Notes: generated from the letters alone by a model not told the origin. 31,588 nucleotides of DNA from Vibrio tasmaniensis 1F-187 (GCF_000272405.2 NZ_AJZM02000221.1:1-31588); one strand, 5' to 3'. Positions 1 to 7,356 are shown, counted from the stretch's first letter. Translations and numbers: made by a program.

Positions 1-312
1 ATTTAATTACGCAACAAAGCCTTCATCTATAACAGTGACTTATGATGTGCGCATTGAAATTCAACAAGCAAATATAGAAACTTTCTATCTAGTATGATTC
101 ACATTAAAATCATCAGGTTATGTACATAGAAACAGTATCTAACACCATGTAAATCTGGCGTTCTTCCAGAGCAAATTAGCCCCTGTAAATCCAATGCTTG
201 ACCCTATACGGTAAGGTGTATATATTGTCGCCCGCCCAACGGGGCACATCCTAAAATGCACACCGGCCATCCTGCCATCATTCGTGTATTTATATTGGTG
301 TTGTGAACTTCC
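1..312. other. Non-coding stretch upstream of the MATE gene
   Basis: I see no convincing gene in these 312 bases. The right half holds the promoter listed separately (198-226) and, just after the expected transcription start, a small GC-rich dyad (GCCC...GGGC, about 230-245) in the 5' untranslated region. The left half is A+T-rich and could contain the start region of a divergent gene beyond the window edge, but nothing in it can be assigned. Confidence 0.6.
198..226 (+). promoter_or_regulatory. Sigma-70 promoter for the MATE gene
   Basis: TTGACC (198-203) matches the -35 consensus at five of six positions. It is separated by exactly 17 bases from TATATT (221-226) as the -10 box. Transcription would start near 233, giving an untranslated leader of about 80 bases before the ATG at 313. 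Identification is by motif and spacing only. Confidence 0.65.
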
Positions 313-1695
313 ATGCTAACGAAACTTCGTCCTTTTACTCTTGAATCGGGTGCACTTATGCATCTTTCGGTTCCAATCATTTTGACTCAAATAGCGACCC
401 AAGCGATGGGATTTGTCGATACGACAATGGCTGGCCAAGTAAGCCCTGCCGACCTCGCCGCTATTGCACTCGGCACAAGCCTTTGGATTCCTGTATTGCT
501 GCTACTACGTGGTGTGATTATGGCCTTAACACCCGTTGTTGCTTACCACCGCGGTGCACGCGACTTTCAAAGTATCTCTGTTGAATTCTTCCAGATGGTT
601 TGGTTGGCATTAATTGCTAGCGTATTACTTATCGCTTATTTAGTGAGTGCGAAACCGATCTTAGAATGGATTGGTGTAGCCGCTGAGATCATTCCAATCG
701 GTAGTGACTATGCGTTTGCCCTCGCCTTCGGTGTTCCAGGTATTGCTCTGTTCTACACCTTGAATGGTTTCTGTGAGGGTATGAACAACACCAAAGTACC
801 AATGATCATTTCGGTAGTTGGTTTGTTGGTGAACATTCCGGTCAACTACGTGCTTATCTACGGTAAGTTCGGCTTCCCTGAAATGGGTGCTGTGGGTTGT
901 GGCTGGGCGACAAGCTTGGTTTATTGGTTAATGTCAGGAATGCTGTATTCCTACATTAAAGGTCATCACCACTACAAAACCATTATTAGTTTTGCAGACG
1001 CTAAACCAAAAGCAAAAGAGATGCTTCACCTTCTAAGATTAGGTTTACCTATCGGGATGAACATCGCTGTATGTGGCAGTATCTTTGCGGTAATCGCACT
1101 GATGATTGGTCGTATTGGTGCAGAGAACGTAGCAGCCGCACAAATTGCACTTAACATCTCGAGCCTAACTTACGTGATTCCAATGAGTATTTCGTTTGGC
1201 ATTACGATTCGTGTTGGACATGCTTTGGGTGAGAAAGACGAACTAGGTGCAATTGAACGCAGTAAAGTCGGTATCTTAGTTGCAGCGTTAATTTCATTGC
1301 TTTCAGTTGCGATGTTCCTTTTGTTCCCTGAGTGGATCATCAGGCTTTACACTACCGATCCTGCGATAAGCGCAACGGCAGCGGTATTGTTGACCTTTAC
1401 TGCTATGTATCAATTCAGTGATGCTCTGCAAACCTCTGCTAACGGCGCATTACGTGGCTATAAAGATACTCAGATCCCGATAATGTTAGCCATCGCTTCA
1501 TACTGGGGCTTAGCATTACCACTGGGCATGGTGCTCGGGCTAACAGACCACATTGTTCCAGCAATGGGTGAAGAAGGCTTTTGTATTGGTATTCTAACGG
1601 GCTTGAGCGTTTCAGCGACGCTGATGTTAATTCGCTTACGATACGTGATTAAGAAGCGCGATTTACTGCCTTCAATTAACGCAGTAATTCGATAA
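313..1695 (+). CDS. MATE-family multidrug efflux transporter (NorM-like paralogue)
   Basis: An inner-membrane exporter of the MATE family, which moves cationic drugs outward in exchange for Na+ or H+ through 12 membrane helices. The 460 residues match the usual MATE length. Visible family signatures are an N-terminal stretch with PIILTQIATQAMGFVDTTMAG (split by the first helix), RGVIMALTPVVA in the second helix, and the repeated half-site NGALRGYKDTQIPI near residue 380. The ATG at 313 is fixed by an in-frame TGA two codons upstream; the ribosome binding site is weak. It is clearly related to Vibrio NorM, but many residues differ from the NorM I remember, so it is more likely one of the several MATE paralogues found in Vibrio. 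The substrate is unknown. It is monocistronic, with its own promoter and a terminator at 1737-1778. Confidence 0.93.
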   Translation: MLTKLRPFTLESGALMHLSVPIILTQIATQAMGFVDTTMAGQVSPADLAAIALGTSLWIPVLLLLRGVIMALTPVVAYHRGARDFQSISVEFFQMVWLALIASVLLIAYLVSAKPILEWIGVAAEIIPIGSDYAFALAFGVPGIALFYTLNGFCEGMNNTKVPMIISVVGLLVNIPVNYVLIYGKFGFPEMGAVGCGWATSLVYWLMSGMLYSYIKGHHHYKTIISFADAKPKAKEMLHLLRLGLPIGMNIAVCGSIFAVIALMIGRIGAENVAAAQIALNISSLTYVIPMSISFGITIRVGHALGEKDELGAIERSKVGILVAALISLLSVAMFLLFPEWIIRLYTTDPAISATAAVLLTFTAMYQFSDALQTSANGALRGYKDTQIPIMLAIASYWGLALPLGMVLGLTDHIVPAMGEEGFCIGILTGLSVSATLMLIRLRYVIKKRDLLPSINAVIR

Positions 1696-1736
1696 TACTG
1701 GACTTGTAAGCCAATACCACACCGGAAAGTAAATAC

Positions 1737-1778
1737 AAAAAAGCGCGTTACTGCCACTAGGCAATAACGCGCTTTTTC
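1737..1778. terminator. Bidirectional intrinsic terminator between the MATE and LysE genes
   Basis: The stem GCGCGTTA (1743-1750) pairs with TAACGCGC (1765-1772) and is extended by GCC/GGC near the loop. It is flanked by an A-run on the left and TTTTT on the right, so it can stop transcription from both converging genes. Confidence 0.9.
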
Positions 1779-1797
1779 TTTTTAAATTGGACTGTAT

Positions 1798-2424
1798 TTA
1801 TCTGTTTATCGCCAAATATGAACCAGCCACAATCATTATTCCACCAGCACTTTGATTTAGTCGTTTATGTGCGCGTGGCGTTTTAAGTAAACTCGCCATT
1901 CTGCCAGCCCCCATCGCAATCAGCATTAAACCGGACATCAGAGCAACCGCCGCTAAAACAGAAACCAAGACGATATCTTGTGAACGTAAAACCGTCAGGT
2001 CAATGAACGTCGGCAAGAATGAAATATAGAACAGAATCACTTTCGGGTTTGAGGCTGAAATCAAAAAGCCTTGCGCGAAACTAGCGAGTTCTGATTTCTG
2101 ACTTTGTTTGGCAGCGAGCTCCGCTGAACCTTGCACTTCAGGTAGGCTCTTAAACATCTTGTAGCCCAAGTAAATCAGATAAGCAGCACCAAGGTAACGA
2201 ATCACCTCAAAAGCAAACGACCAGTTCTCAGCAATCGTCGCTAGGCCAAAACAGGCAAGCGCAAGATAAATAAGGTCACTGCAAATCATACCTAACGATA
2301 GCGTGATGCACTTTCGCCAACCATTAACCATGCCTCGAGCTAAAATGGCAAATACGCCAGGCCCCGGAGTAATACCAAATATAAACATGGCAATAAAGAA
2401 TGTAATCGCACCTTCTAGTGACAT
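1798..2424 (-). CDS. LysE/RhtB-family amino acid exporter
   Basis: An inner-membrane exporter of the LysE/RhtB family, which releases amino acids or homoserine-lactone-like compounds. The 208 residues match the family length. The N-terminus carries the family motif FGITPGPGVFAILARG (about residues 16-31), followed by about six hydrophobic segments and a mid-protein GFLISASNPKVILFY stretch (about 119-133) typical of RhtB proteins. An AAGGA ribosome binding site lies at about 2433-2437 at good spacing from the ATG, which supports this start. It is transcribed alone and converges on the MATE gene. The substrate cannot be read from the sequence. Confidence 0.92.
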   Translation of the reverse strand: MSLEGAITFFIAMFIFGITPGPGVFAILARGMVNGWRKCITLSLGMICSDLIYLALACFGLATIAENWSFAFEVIRYLGAAYLIYLGYKMFKSLPEVQGSAELAAKQSQKSELASFAQGFLISASNPKVILFYISFLPTFIDLTVLRSQDIVLVSVLAAVALMSGLMLIAMGAGRMASLLKTPRAHKRLNQSAGGIMIVAGSYLAINR

Positions 2425-2637
2425 TAGACTGTCCTTATCTATAACCGAACATAATTGATCATGAACGTATCATGGAGTTTCGATTCGGGTAAAGAACATT
2501 TTTGACTAAGCGCGTTTAACACAACTCATGTTTTGAATAAGTGTGACACGTAATTTCCCCACCAGCCCCACCAGCCCCAAACATAAACTTAAACTTGAAC
2601 TTGAACCAGTCACCAAAGTGTTTTTCGTTAAGACACA

Positions 2638-2667
2638 AAAAAGGCGAACCTAGAGGCTCGCCTTCGA
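2638..2667 (-). terminator. Terminator of the carbonic anhydrase gene
   Basis: AAGGCGA pairs with TCGCCTT around a 10-base centre (2641-2664). On the minus strand the stem is followed by six T residues. It lies about 30 bases beyond the stop codon of the gene at 2698-3558. Confidence 0.88.
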
Positions 2668-2697
2668 AAACAATGATAGAAAATCAACGTGACAAGA

Positions 2698-3558
2698 TTA
2701 GTTAGCGATTGGAGACAGTAACTCTGGGTTTACGACTATATTTCTTACACCGTGGGCGTGGTCTTCGTTAAAGTCATTACCTTCACACCAGCTACCCACT
2801 GTCGCGATATTTACTTTCGCGACTTGTGGTCTAACGCTCCATGTTACTTGGAAAGGTGAACCTTTCTCATTGTAACCAGGACCCGTTGTAGAACCTGCAT
2901 ATTGAATCGCTGAACCCGTATTTTGTGGAATGTTGGTTGCTTGGTGCAAACCATCCACTTTAGAGTGCTTAGTCAATGCTTCGAAATCGAGTGCTTTGTC
3001 ATCATTTACTAATACATAAACTTGGGTTTCTACACGCAGTTGCGGGTTGGTAATTGCATCGTTAAAACAAGCGCCCAGTGTTTCACCCGGTTCAACTTGC
3101 GCCGTTGAATAAACATAGTGAACTTCAATGGTGTCGCCGGAATGCAAAGAGCCATGATCGCTCGGACAAACCTTGCCCTCAAATGGTTTCAGCTCAGCTG
3201 AACTCAACTTACCAGTGTACTTAAAGCCACTTTGGAAGCCCTTTCCATCACCATTACCAGCGTATTGGGTAAACTCACCACCTTTGTGCTCAGCGTTTTT
3301 ATGGAAGTGAATATTACATAAATTCATGGCTGTTGAATCTGGTGCATCCGAAAACAGTCTGGTATTTGTTCCTTTCAATGAACCCAAATCTCGTGGGGCT
3401 TGCGGGCCAAAACCTTGCCCTTGGGTATTTTCAGAAAGCTTCGCTCTTTGTTTTGCGATAACACCATCTGAGACAGCTTCATGGATTACGTCAGATGCAT
3501 TTGCTTGAGCAGATAACATCACCATCGCGACGCTTAAAAACACACTCTTGTTGTTCAT
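2698..3558 (-). CDS. Periplasmic delta-class carbonic anhydrase
   Basis: This is probably a zinc enzyme that hydrates CO2 to bicarbonate in the periplasm. Residues 1-21 form a clear signal peptide ending in ANA. The mature protein carries CNIHFHKNAEHKGGEF at 81-96, where His84 and His86 and the later His/Glu resemble the metal-binding strand of alpha- and delta-type carbonic anhydrases, and DTIEVHYVY at 142-150, whose His147 would be the third ligand. Four cysteines (81, 131, 164, 258) would allow two disulfides, as expected for an exported protein. The ribosome binding site AGGGAAG precedes the ATG. It is transcribed alone, with a terminator behind it. The delta class was first known from marine diatoms, and bacterial homologues are recognised in Vibrio. 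The assignment rests on remembered family motifs; an inactive homologue cannot be excluded. Confidence 0.72.
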   Translation of the reverse strand: MNNKSVFLSVAMVMLSAQANASDVIHEAVSDGVIAKQRAKLSENTQGQGFGPQAPRDLGSLKGTNTRLFSDAPDSTAMNLCNIHFHKNAEHKGGEFTQYAGNGDGKGFQSGFKYTGKLSSAELKPFEGKVCPSDHGSLHSGDTIEVHYVYSTAQVEPGETLGACFNDAITNPQLRVETQVYVLVNDDKALDFEALTKHSKVDGLHQATNIPQNTGSAIQYAGSTTGPGYNEKGSPFQVTWSVRPQVAKVNIATVGSWCEGNDFNEDHAHGVRNIVVNPELLSPIAN

Positions 3559-3612
3559 ATTTCTTCCCTAGAATATTGATAATAAAACCTAAACACCGGA
3601 TGTAGCGGCAAA

Positions 3613-3642
3613 TATATTACTATGCTCACAAGTGAGTATAAG
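3613..3642 (-). promoter_or_regulatory. Putative promoter with operator-like dyad for the carbonic anhydrase gene
   Basis: Read on the minus strand, TTATAC and TAATAT are separated by 16 bases and could be -35 and -10 boxes. The spacer contains the perfect dyad CTCAC-TT-GTGAG (plus-strand positions 3625-3636), a typical position for a repressor site. The box matches are moderate and no known regulator motif is recognised. Confidence 0.38.
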
Positions 3643-3846
3643 AGTTGTCTTTGTAAGATTAGATTTCATTGCTTACTTTGGGATGAGTATTAGAACCCTC
3701 GATGTATAGAACAAGTCAAACACAGTAAATACGGCTACTCCCTTCCAGAACGAGTAATTTCCTACTTTGTTAACTGTCCCCTGACTCAGCGGCTTGATAA
3801 GCGATCAATGCATATAAAATGCAACAACGACAAGGTTTGTAAGATC

Positions 3847-3876
3847 AAAAAGGCGAACCACTTGGCTCGCCTTCAC
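3847..3876 (-). terminator. Terminator of the lipoprotein gene
   Basis: AAGGCGA pairs with TCGCCTT (3850-3873) with a minus-strand T-run behind it. The stem is the same as that of the terminator at 2638-2667; only the loop differs. Confidence 0.85.
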
Positions 3877-3917
3877 GTCTCATTCTATCTATTAGATTGG
3901 TGTTCTTGGTTAACGGT

Positions 3918-4397
3918 TTAACCATTACCGGTGGCAAATATCCCAAACGTCATGACGTTTAATGCATCTGTCACGCCCTCTAGTGATTTAATCACGGTCT
4001 TAGTCGGTTGGTTATGACGAATAAAATAGCTTCCGATGCCTTTTTCACCGCTACTGTTAGCATCGCTTTCAGTTGTTTCCGTCGCTGCTATTTGAGAGGG
4101 TTCCACAGATTCTGGCTCTGCATTGGCGCGAGTTATCGTGTCTTTATTTGAATCAAGGTTTGAGTTTGATTCATGATCAGTTATTGGTTGATGATTAACG
4201 AACGATTCATGGGAAGGTTCAACGTTGGTCTCAGCACTTGTATCAATTGCGACATCGATATTACTCTCTTCTTCCAAGCTTTTCGACATTGCGTCTTCGT
4301 TGCTCAATGTATTGTCGTCTAGCTGATTATTACTCGTTGAAGAGCAAGCGGTTAAAAAAAACAGGCTAACGATGAATGTGAGTAAGTGTCTCACCAT
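3918..4397 (-). CDS. Small acidic lipoprotein of unknown function
   Basis: I do not recognise the family. The 159 residues begin with a lipoprotein signal: hydrophobic residues 5-15, then the lipobox LTAC with Cys18 as the expected lipidated residue. Residues 19-115 are low-complexity, rich in Ser, Asn, Glu, Asp and Thr, and look disordered. The last 40 residues, from about SYFIRHNQPTKTVIKS to the end, are better ordered and probably the functional, conserved part. The residue after the cysteine is Ser, not Asp, so outer-membrane sorting is likely. It has its own terminator and lies 119 bases downstream of the VOC gene on the same strand, so cotranscription is possible but not shown. Confidence 0.75.
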   Translation of the reverse strand: MVRHLLTFIVSLFFLTACSSTSNNQLDDNTLSNEDAMSKSLEEESNIDVAIDTSAETNVEPSHESFVNHQPITDHESNSNLDSNKDTITRANAEPESVEPSQIAATETTESDANSSGEKGIGSYFIRHNQPTKTVIKSLEGVTDALNVMTFGIFATGNG

Positions 4398-4516
4398 AAT
4401 GATAAATATGACTTCAATAAAACATTGTTCGATTGTAGTTTATTTGAATTCCCATATCCAGTGCCAGAGATTAAGGATTAAGGCGATCGTAAGCGGAAGC
4501 AATTTAAGACTCAAAT

Positions 4517-4903
4517 CTAGTAATTTGAAATCTCAATCAAGTTACCGTCAGGGTCTCGAATATAAATAGATTGAATCTTTCCCATCGCACCTGTTCTAGC
4601 TATTGGGCCTTCCTCTATTACAACGCCTTGGCTCTCAACGAGCTCAATAACTTCAACGAGAGGCGTGTTAGATATAAAACATAGATCCGCACCGCCGACT
4701 TGCACACATCTAGCCTTTGGTTCGAACTCATTACCGAATTGGTGAAGGTTTATCTTTTGATTGCCGAACGACAACGCCAAGCGGCCTTCACCGAATTGGA
4801 TGGGTTTCATGCCTAACACGCGCTGATAAAAATCCACCGTCACGGTTAAGTCTTTAACGGTTAACACCAAGTGATCTAAATGACTGATTTCCAATTTAAT
4901 CAT
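4517..4903 (-). CDS. VOC-superfamily (glyoxalase/bleomycin-resistance fold) protein, GLOD5-like
   Basis: A single-domain metalloprotein of the vicinal oxygen chelate superfamily, 128 residues. The order of motifs is that of the GLOD5-like group: LDHLVLTVKD (9-18), FYQRVLGM (25-32), INLHQFGNEFEPKA (51-64), ADLCFI (72-77) and IYIRDPDGNLIEIS (113-126). Likely metal ligands are His11, His54 and Glu124. It would act as a homodimer. The substrate is unknown; the group includes neither classical glyoxalase I nor a proven resistance protein. The start is a little uncertain: AAGG directly abuts the ATG at 4903, while the TTG three codons later would have normal spacing, so the true protein may be three residues shorter. 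Confidence 0.88.
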   Translation of the reverse strand: MIKLEISHLDHLVLTVKDLTVTVDFYQRVLGMKPIQFGEGRLALSFGNQKINLHQFGNEFEPKARCVQVGGADLCFISNTPLVEVIELVESQGVVIEEGPIARTGAMGKIQSIYIRDPDGNLIEISNY

Positions 4904-5022
4904 CCTTGTTTCGTCGTTACTGAATATTGCATACTAAGTGCTAATTAACGCTAAGCCACATACTCTAATGTTGGACGTGCCAACACAAGATAAGCAAGCA
5001 GCCCTACTTCTCACTTTAGTGA

Positions 5023-5055
5023 TTAAAGAGAGCACCGATTGCGCTCCCTTTTTAG
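5023..5055. terminator. Terminator after the tryptophanyl-tRNA synthetase gene
   Basis: AAAGAGAGC (5025-5033) pairs with GCTCCCTTT (5043-5051), nine pairs including one G-T wobble, with T-runs at both ends on the respective strands. It lies just past the stop codon of the minus-strand synthetase gene. Confidence 0.8.
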
Positions 5056-5069
5056 ATTAATCAGAAGGC

Positions 5070-6131
5070 TTACAAGATGTTCAGACCAAATAGCTCTTTA
5101 ACATCAAACAATACGGTCTCTGTTCTTTCTCTCGATACCTGAGTTCCTTTGCGCAAAATATCAATGAGCTGTGCTTTATCATCTAACAATTCAGCTCTGC
5201 GCGATCTAATCGGTCGGATCATCTCTTGTAAGCACTCTTCCAACACTTTCTTAGTCTGCCCGTCCCCTAACCCGCCTCTGCGGTAGTGATCTTTTAGTTC
5301 ATTGACGTAGTGAGCGTCAGTGTGGAATGCATCGAGATAGGTGAAAACGATGTTCCCTTCTACTTTGCCAGGATCTTCAATTCTTAGATGGTTTGGGTCG
5401 GTATACATAGATTTGACTGCGGCTCTGATCTCTTTCTCTGTCGCACCTAAATTAATCGCATTTCCCATCGACTTTGACATTTTGTTTTTGCCATCCGTGC
5501 TTGGGAGACGAGAGGCATTGCTAAGCAGTGGTTTGCACTCATTCAGAATTGATTTGCCAGCTAGAGAGTTTATTTTTCTCACTATCTCATTGGTTTGTTC
5601 TAACATCGGCAGTTGGTCGTCACCGACAGGAATCAACGTTGCGTTGAAAGCGGTGATATCAGCCGCTTGTGAGATTGGATAAGTGAGAAAGCCTGCTGGA
5701 ATTGAACGGCCAAACTCTTTGTTCTGAATCTCACTTTTAACGGTTGGGTTACGTTCCAAACGAGCGATAGACACAAGGTTGCTATAGAACATGGTGAGCT
5801 CAGCCAACACAGGTAACTGTGATTGTAGGCAAATCGTGGTCTTGGTCGGGTCAATACCCACCGCAAGATAATCAGCGACCACATTAAGAATGTTGGAAGA
5901 AACCTTCGAAGGATTATGGGCGTTGTCGGTAAGCCCTTGCATGTCAGCGACCAATATCGTTTGGTCGTGAATATGCTGCAAAGAGACTCTTTGTTTAAGT
6001 GAACCGACGTAATGACCCAAATGCAAAGGCCCAGTAGCTCTATCGCCAGTCAGAGTGATTTCAGGCTTGTTGGTATTGTTCTTACTGCCAATATTATTGT
6101 TGTCGGTATGGCTGTTTGAGTTGGTATTCAT
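5070..6131 (-). CDS. trpS: Tryptophanyl-tRNA synthetase, probably a second, regulated copy
   Basis: A class I aminoacyl-tRNA synthetase that charges tRNA-Trp with tryptophan in the cytoplasm. The HIGH-type motif is GPLHLGHYVG at 34-43 and the KMSKS motif is at 217-221; ISQAADI (153-159) is the tryptophan-pocket region. The 353 residues are close to the usual 330-340, with an extra Asn/Ser-rich stretch of about 22 residues at the N-terminus. No other start is available before Met64, and a GGAG ribosome binding site sits seven bases before the ATG, so this start is well supported. The sequence resembles the group of additional TrpRS enzymes that in other bacteria are inducible or resistant to inhibitors such as indolmycin; whether the organism has another trpS cannot be seen here. 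The long leader (6132-6294) carries a Trp-codon peptide and hairpins, which strongly suggests control by charged tRNA-Trp. A terminator follows at 5023-5055. Confidence 0.93.
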   Translation of the reverse strand: MNTNSNSHTDNNNIGSKNNTNKPEITLTGDRATGPLHLGHYVGSLKQRVSLQHIHDQTILVADMQGLTDNAHNPSKVSSNILNVVADYLAVGIDPTKTTICLQSQLPVLAELTMFYSNLVSIARLERNPTVKSEIQNKEFGRSIPAGFLTYPISQAADITAFNATLIPVGDDQLPMLEQTNEIVRKINSLAGKSILNECKPLLSNASRLPSTDGKNKMSKSMGNAINLGATEKEIRAAVKSMYTDPNHLRIEDPGKVEGNIVFTYLDAFHTDAHYVNELKDHYRRGGLGDGQTKKVLEECLQEMIRPIRSRRAELLDDKAQLIDILRKGTQVSRERTETVLFDVKELFGLNIL

Positions 6132-6136
6132 GGTGT

Positions 6137-6165
6137 ATCTCCAAGTTAAAAAGGCTACTGGAGAT
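6137..6165 (-). promoter_or_regulatory. Hairpin sequestering the trpS ribosome binding site
   Basis: On the minus strand ATCTCCA (6165-6159) pairs perfectly with TGGAGAT (6143-6137) around a 15-base loop. The second arm contains the GGAG Shine-Dalgarno sequence of trpS, which begins translation at 6131. The stem would therefore lower initiation unless it is opened. Confidence 0.6.
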
Positions 6166-6188
6166 AAAAAGAGGCGACATTTTTGATG

Positions 6189-6256
6189 ACATTCTTAGCT
6201 ACCGTCCAGCAGCTAAAGAATGTAAGTATTCCGTGCTGCTCTATTGAGAGCACCAC
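6189..6256 (-). promoter_or_regulatory. Attenuator-like alternative hairpins in the trpS leader
   Basis: Minus-strand reading. Hairpin 1:2 pairs GTGGTGCTCT (6256-6247) with AGAGCAGCAC (6242-6233), with one mismatch; it covers most of the tandem Trp codons and the stop codon of the leader peptide. Hairpin 3:4 pairs ACATTCTTTAGCT (6223-6211) with AGCTAAGAATGT (6200-6189), with one bulge. The competing 2:3 pairing is AGCAGC (6240-6235) with GCTGCT (6213-6208). This is the layout of ribosome-mediated attenuators. However, no T-run directly follows hairpin 3:4 (the first, TTTTT, is about 18 bases further), so it may act through the downstream ribosome-binding-site hairpin rather than as a simple terminator. 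Confidence 0.62.
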
Positions 6257-6294
6257 CAAAAGAAAATTGAAGTTGAAGCAGAATTAAATTTCAT
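6241..6294 (-). CDS. Putative trpS leader peptide with tandem Trp codons
   Basis: A 17-residue open frame, MKFNSASTSIFFWWCSQ, ends in TAG 109 bases before the trpS start. Its two adjacent TGG codons (6258-6253) lie four codons before the stop and overlap the first arm of hairpin 1:2. This placement is the hallmark of leader peptides such as TrpL, where a ribosome stalled for lack of charged tRNA-Trp switches the RNA fold. A TAGG about nine bases upstream of the ATG could be its ribosome binding site. Tryptophan is rare, so two in a row by chance in a 17-residue frame at this position is unlikely. It is too short for routine gene calling. Confidence 0.7.
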   Translation of the reverse strand: MKFNSASTSIFFWWCSQ

Positions 6295-6382
6295 GGTTAA
6301 AACCTATCAACAATACAGACGAGCGACAACTGTTATTTACGCGCACCAAGAAAATAGGTCTTAAGATTAACAGGTTATAGGC

Positions 6383-7183
6383 TTAATCTTTACTGGAACA
6401 CAGTTCAGTGATTCGGTCACACATGGCTTGGTTAACTGTGAAGTGGGTGTTGAGGAACGCTAGTTGGGCAAGTGCCGATTCAGCCGTGCGCTCGTAACCT
6501 TGGGTAAAGGTTGGTAGCAATTGAGCAAACTTAGGAAAGCGTGCTTCTAGCCTTCTATCCGACATAAATTCATCAACGAATTCAGGCTCAGAATGCTCAG
6601 TTTGATCCACAAGATCGATCAAACGATCAAGTGCGTAAGATTGAACGAACCGACTGCCCGACAGCTTTTCGCCTCGATTATAACGAGACATGCCGACATA
6701 AAGATTGGTTAGAGCCTCACCAATGATCCACTCTTCGGAGTTAGTATCTGCCTCCCCTTTTACTGGTGGGATACAGCACTGAGTATCAAATTCAGGTTGC
6801 TGCCAAACAATGCGCCCTTCAGCAAATGGAATATGCGCTAACTCGTGGGATTCAAACACCGCAAATTCGCAAAAGATTCCGTCAGCGTACAGGACTTTAT
6901 AGCCATCGACGGTATTTCTCACCGCGTAGTCGATTGGGTGAATGTCTGAGAGCCAATGCAAGCTGTCTAAGAAATACTGCTTATGCCCCGTTTGTACTAT
7001 CGCGAAAAAATCGACATCTGAATACTGATCAAGTCGTTCTGTTTCAATACCTACCGAGCCCAATCCCAGTAAAGCATGAGCCTTACCCGATGCTTCCAAA
7101 GACTCCCCAATCGCATCTAAACGCTGTAGTAATTTTTCTGGTGTGTTTATATGTCTTGTCTGTATCACTTTGTCCGTCTGCAT
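6383..7183 (-). CDS. Nucleotidyltransferase-fold protein of unknown substrate
   Basis: The N-terminal half has the polymerase-beta-like nucleotidyltransferase signature: GLGS at 40-43, then SDVDFFAI with Asp56 and Asp58 as the paired metal ligands, and Glu106 (in CEFAVFE) as the likely third acidic residue. The C-terminal half is helical, as in aminoglycoside or lincosamide nucleotidyltransferases, where it helps bind the substrate. The protein is 266 residues and cytoplasmic. AGGGA lies about eight bases before the ATG. The gene is upstream of the trpS leader on the same strand with no clear terminator between, but the leader suggests trpS is regulated separately. It could modify an antibiotic, but it could equally act on another small molecule or a protein. 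Confidence 0.75.
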   Translation of the reverse strand: MQTDKVIQTRHINTPEKLLQRLDAIGESLEASGKAHALLGLGSVGIETERLDQYSDVDFFAIVQTGHKQYFLDSLHWLSDIHPIDYAVRNTVDGYKVLYADGIFCEFAVFESHELAHIPFAEGRIVWQQPEFDTQCCIPPVKGEADTNSEEWIIGEALTNLYVGMSRYNRGEKLSGSRFVQSYALDRLIDLVDQTEHSEPEFVDEFMSDRRLEARFPKFAQLLPTFTQGYERTAESALAQLAFLNTHFTVNQAMCDRITELCSSKD

Positions 7184-7324
7184 TGCTCAATCCCTATCAA
7201 GTTGAATGCCACTCAACCTAACTGATAGTTAGAACATCTAAGAAGCTTAATTTATAAAATGTGTGTTTTGGATAACGATCTGCGCAAATTATTGTTTGAA
7301 TTACGGTGGGATTTAGAGGTGAGA

Positions 7325-7356
7325 AAGAGTGTGTTCAAGCTATAAACAACACTCTT
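7325..7356 (-). terminator. Possible terminator downstream of dsdA
   Basis: AAGAGTGT (7325-7332) and ACACTCTT (7349-7356) form a perfect eight-pair stem with a 16-base loop about 80 bases past the dsdA stop codon. The T-run behind it on the minus strand is poor, so activity as an intrinsic terminator is doubtful. Confidence 0.35.

Larger units (their letters stand above)
3559..3917. other. Intergenic region between carbonic anhydrase and lipoprotein genes
   Basis: There is no gene here. It holds the putative promoter and dyad of the carbonic anhydrase gene (about 3613-3642, minus strand) and the terminator of the lipoprotein gene (3847-3876). The middle (about 3660-3840) shows nothing I can assign. 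Confidence 0.6.

Noticed and set aside
313..1695. Naming the MATE gene norM
   Set aside because: The family is clear, but the sequence differs at many positions from the Vibrio NorM I remember and Vibrio has several MATE paralogues.
6189..6223. Calling the 3:4 hairpin of the trpS leader an intrinsic terminator
   Set aside because: No T-run directly follows the stem; the nearest TTTTT is about 18 bases further. I therefore list it as an attenuator-like hairpin only.
6383..7183. Calling the nucleotidyltransferase an antibiotic-resistance enzyme
   Set aside because: The GS...DxD core is shared by many nucleotidyltransferases and nothing in the substrate half or the neighbourhood points to a particular drug.
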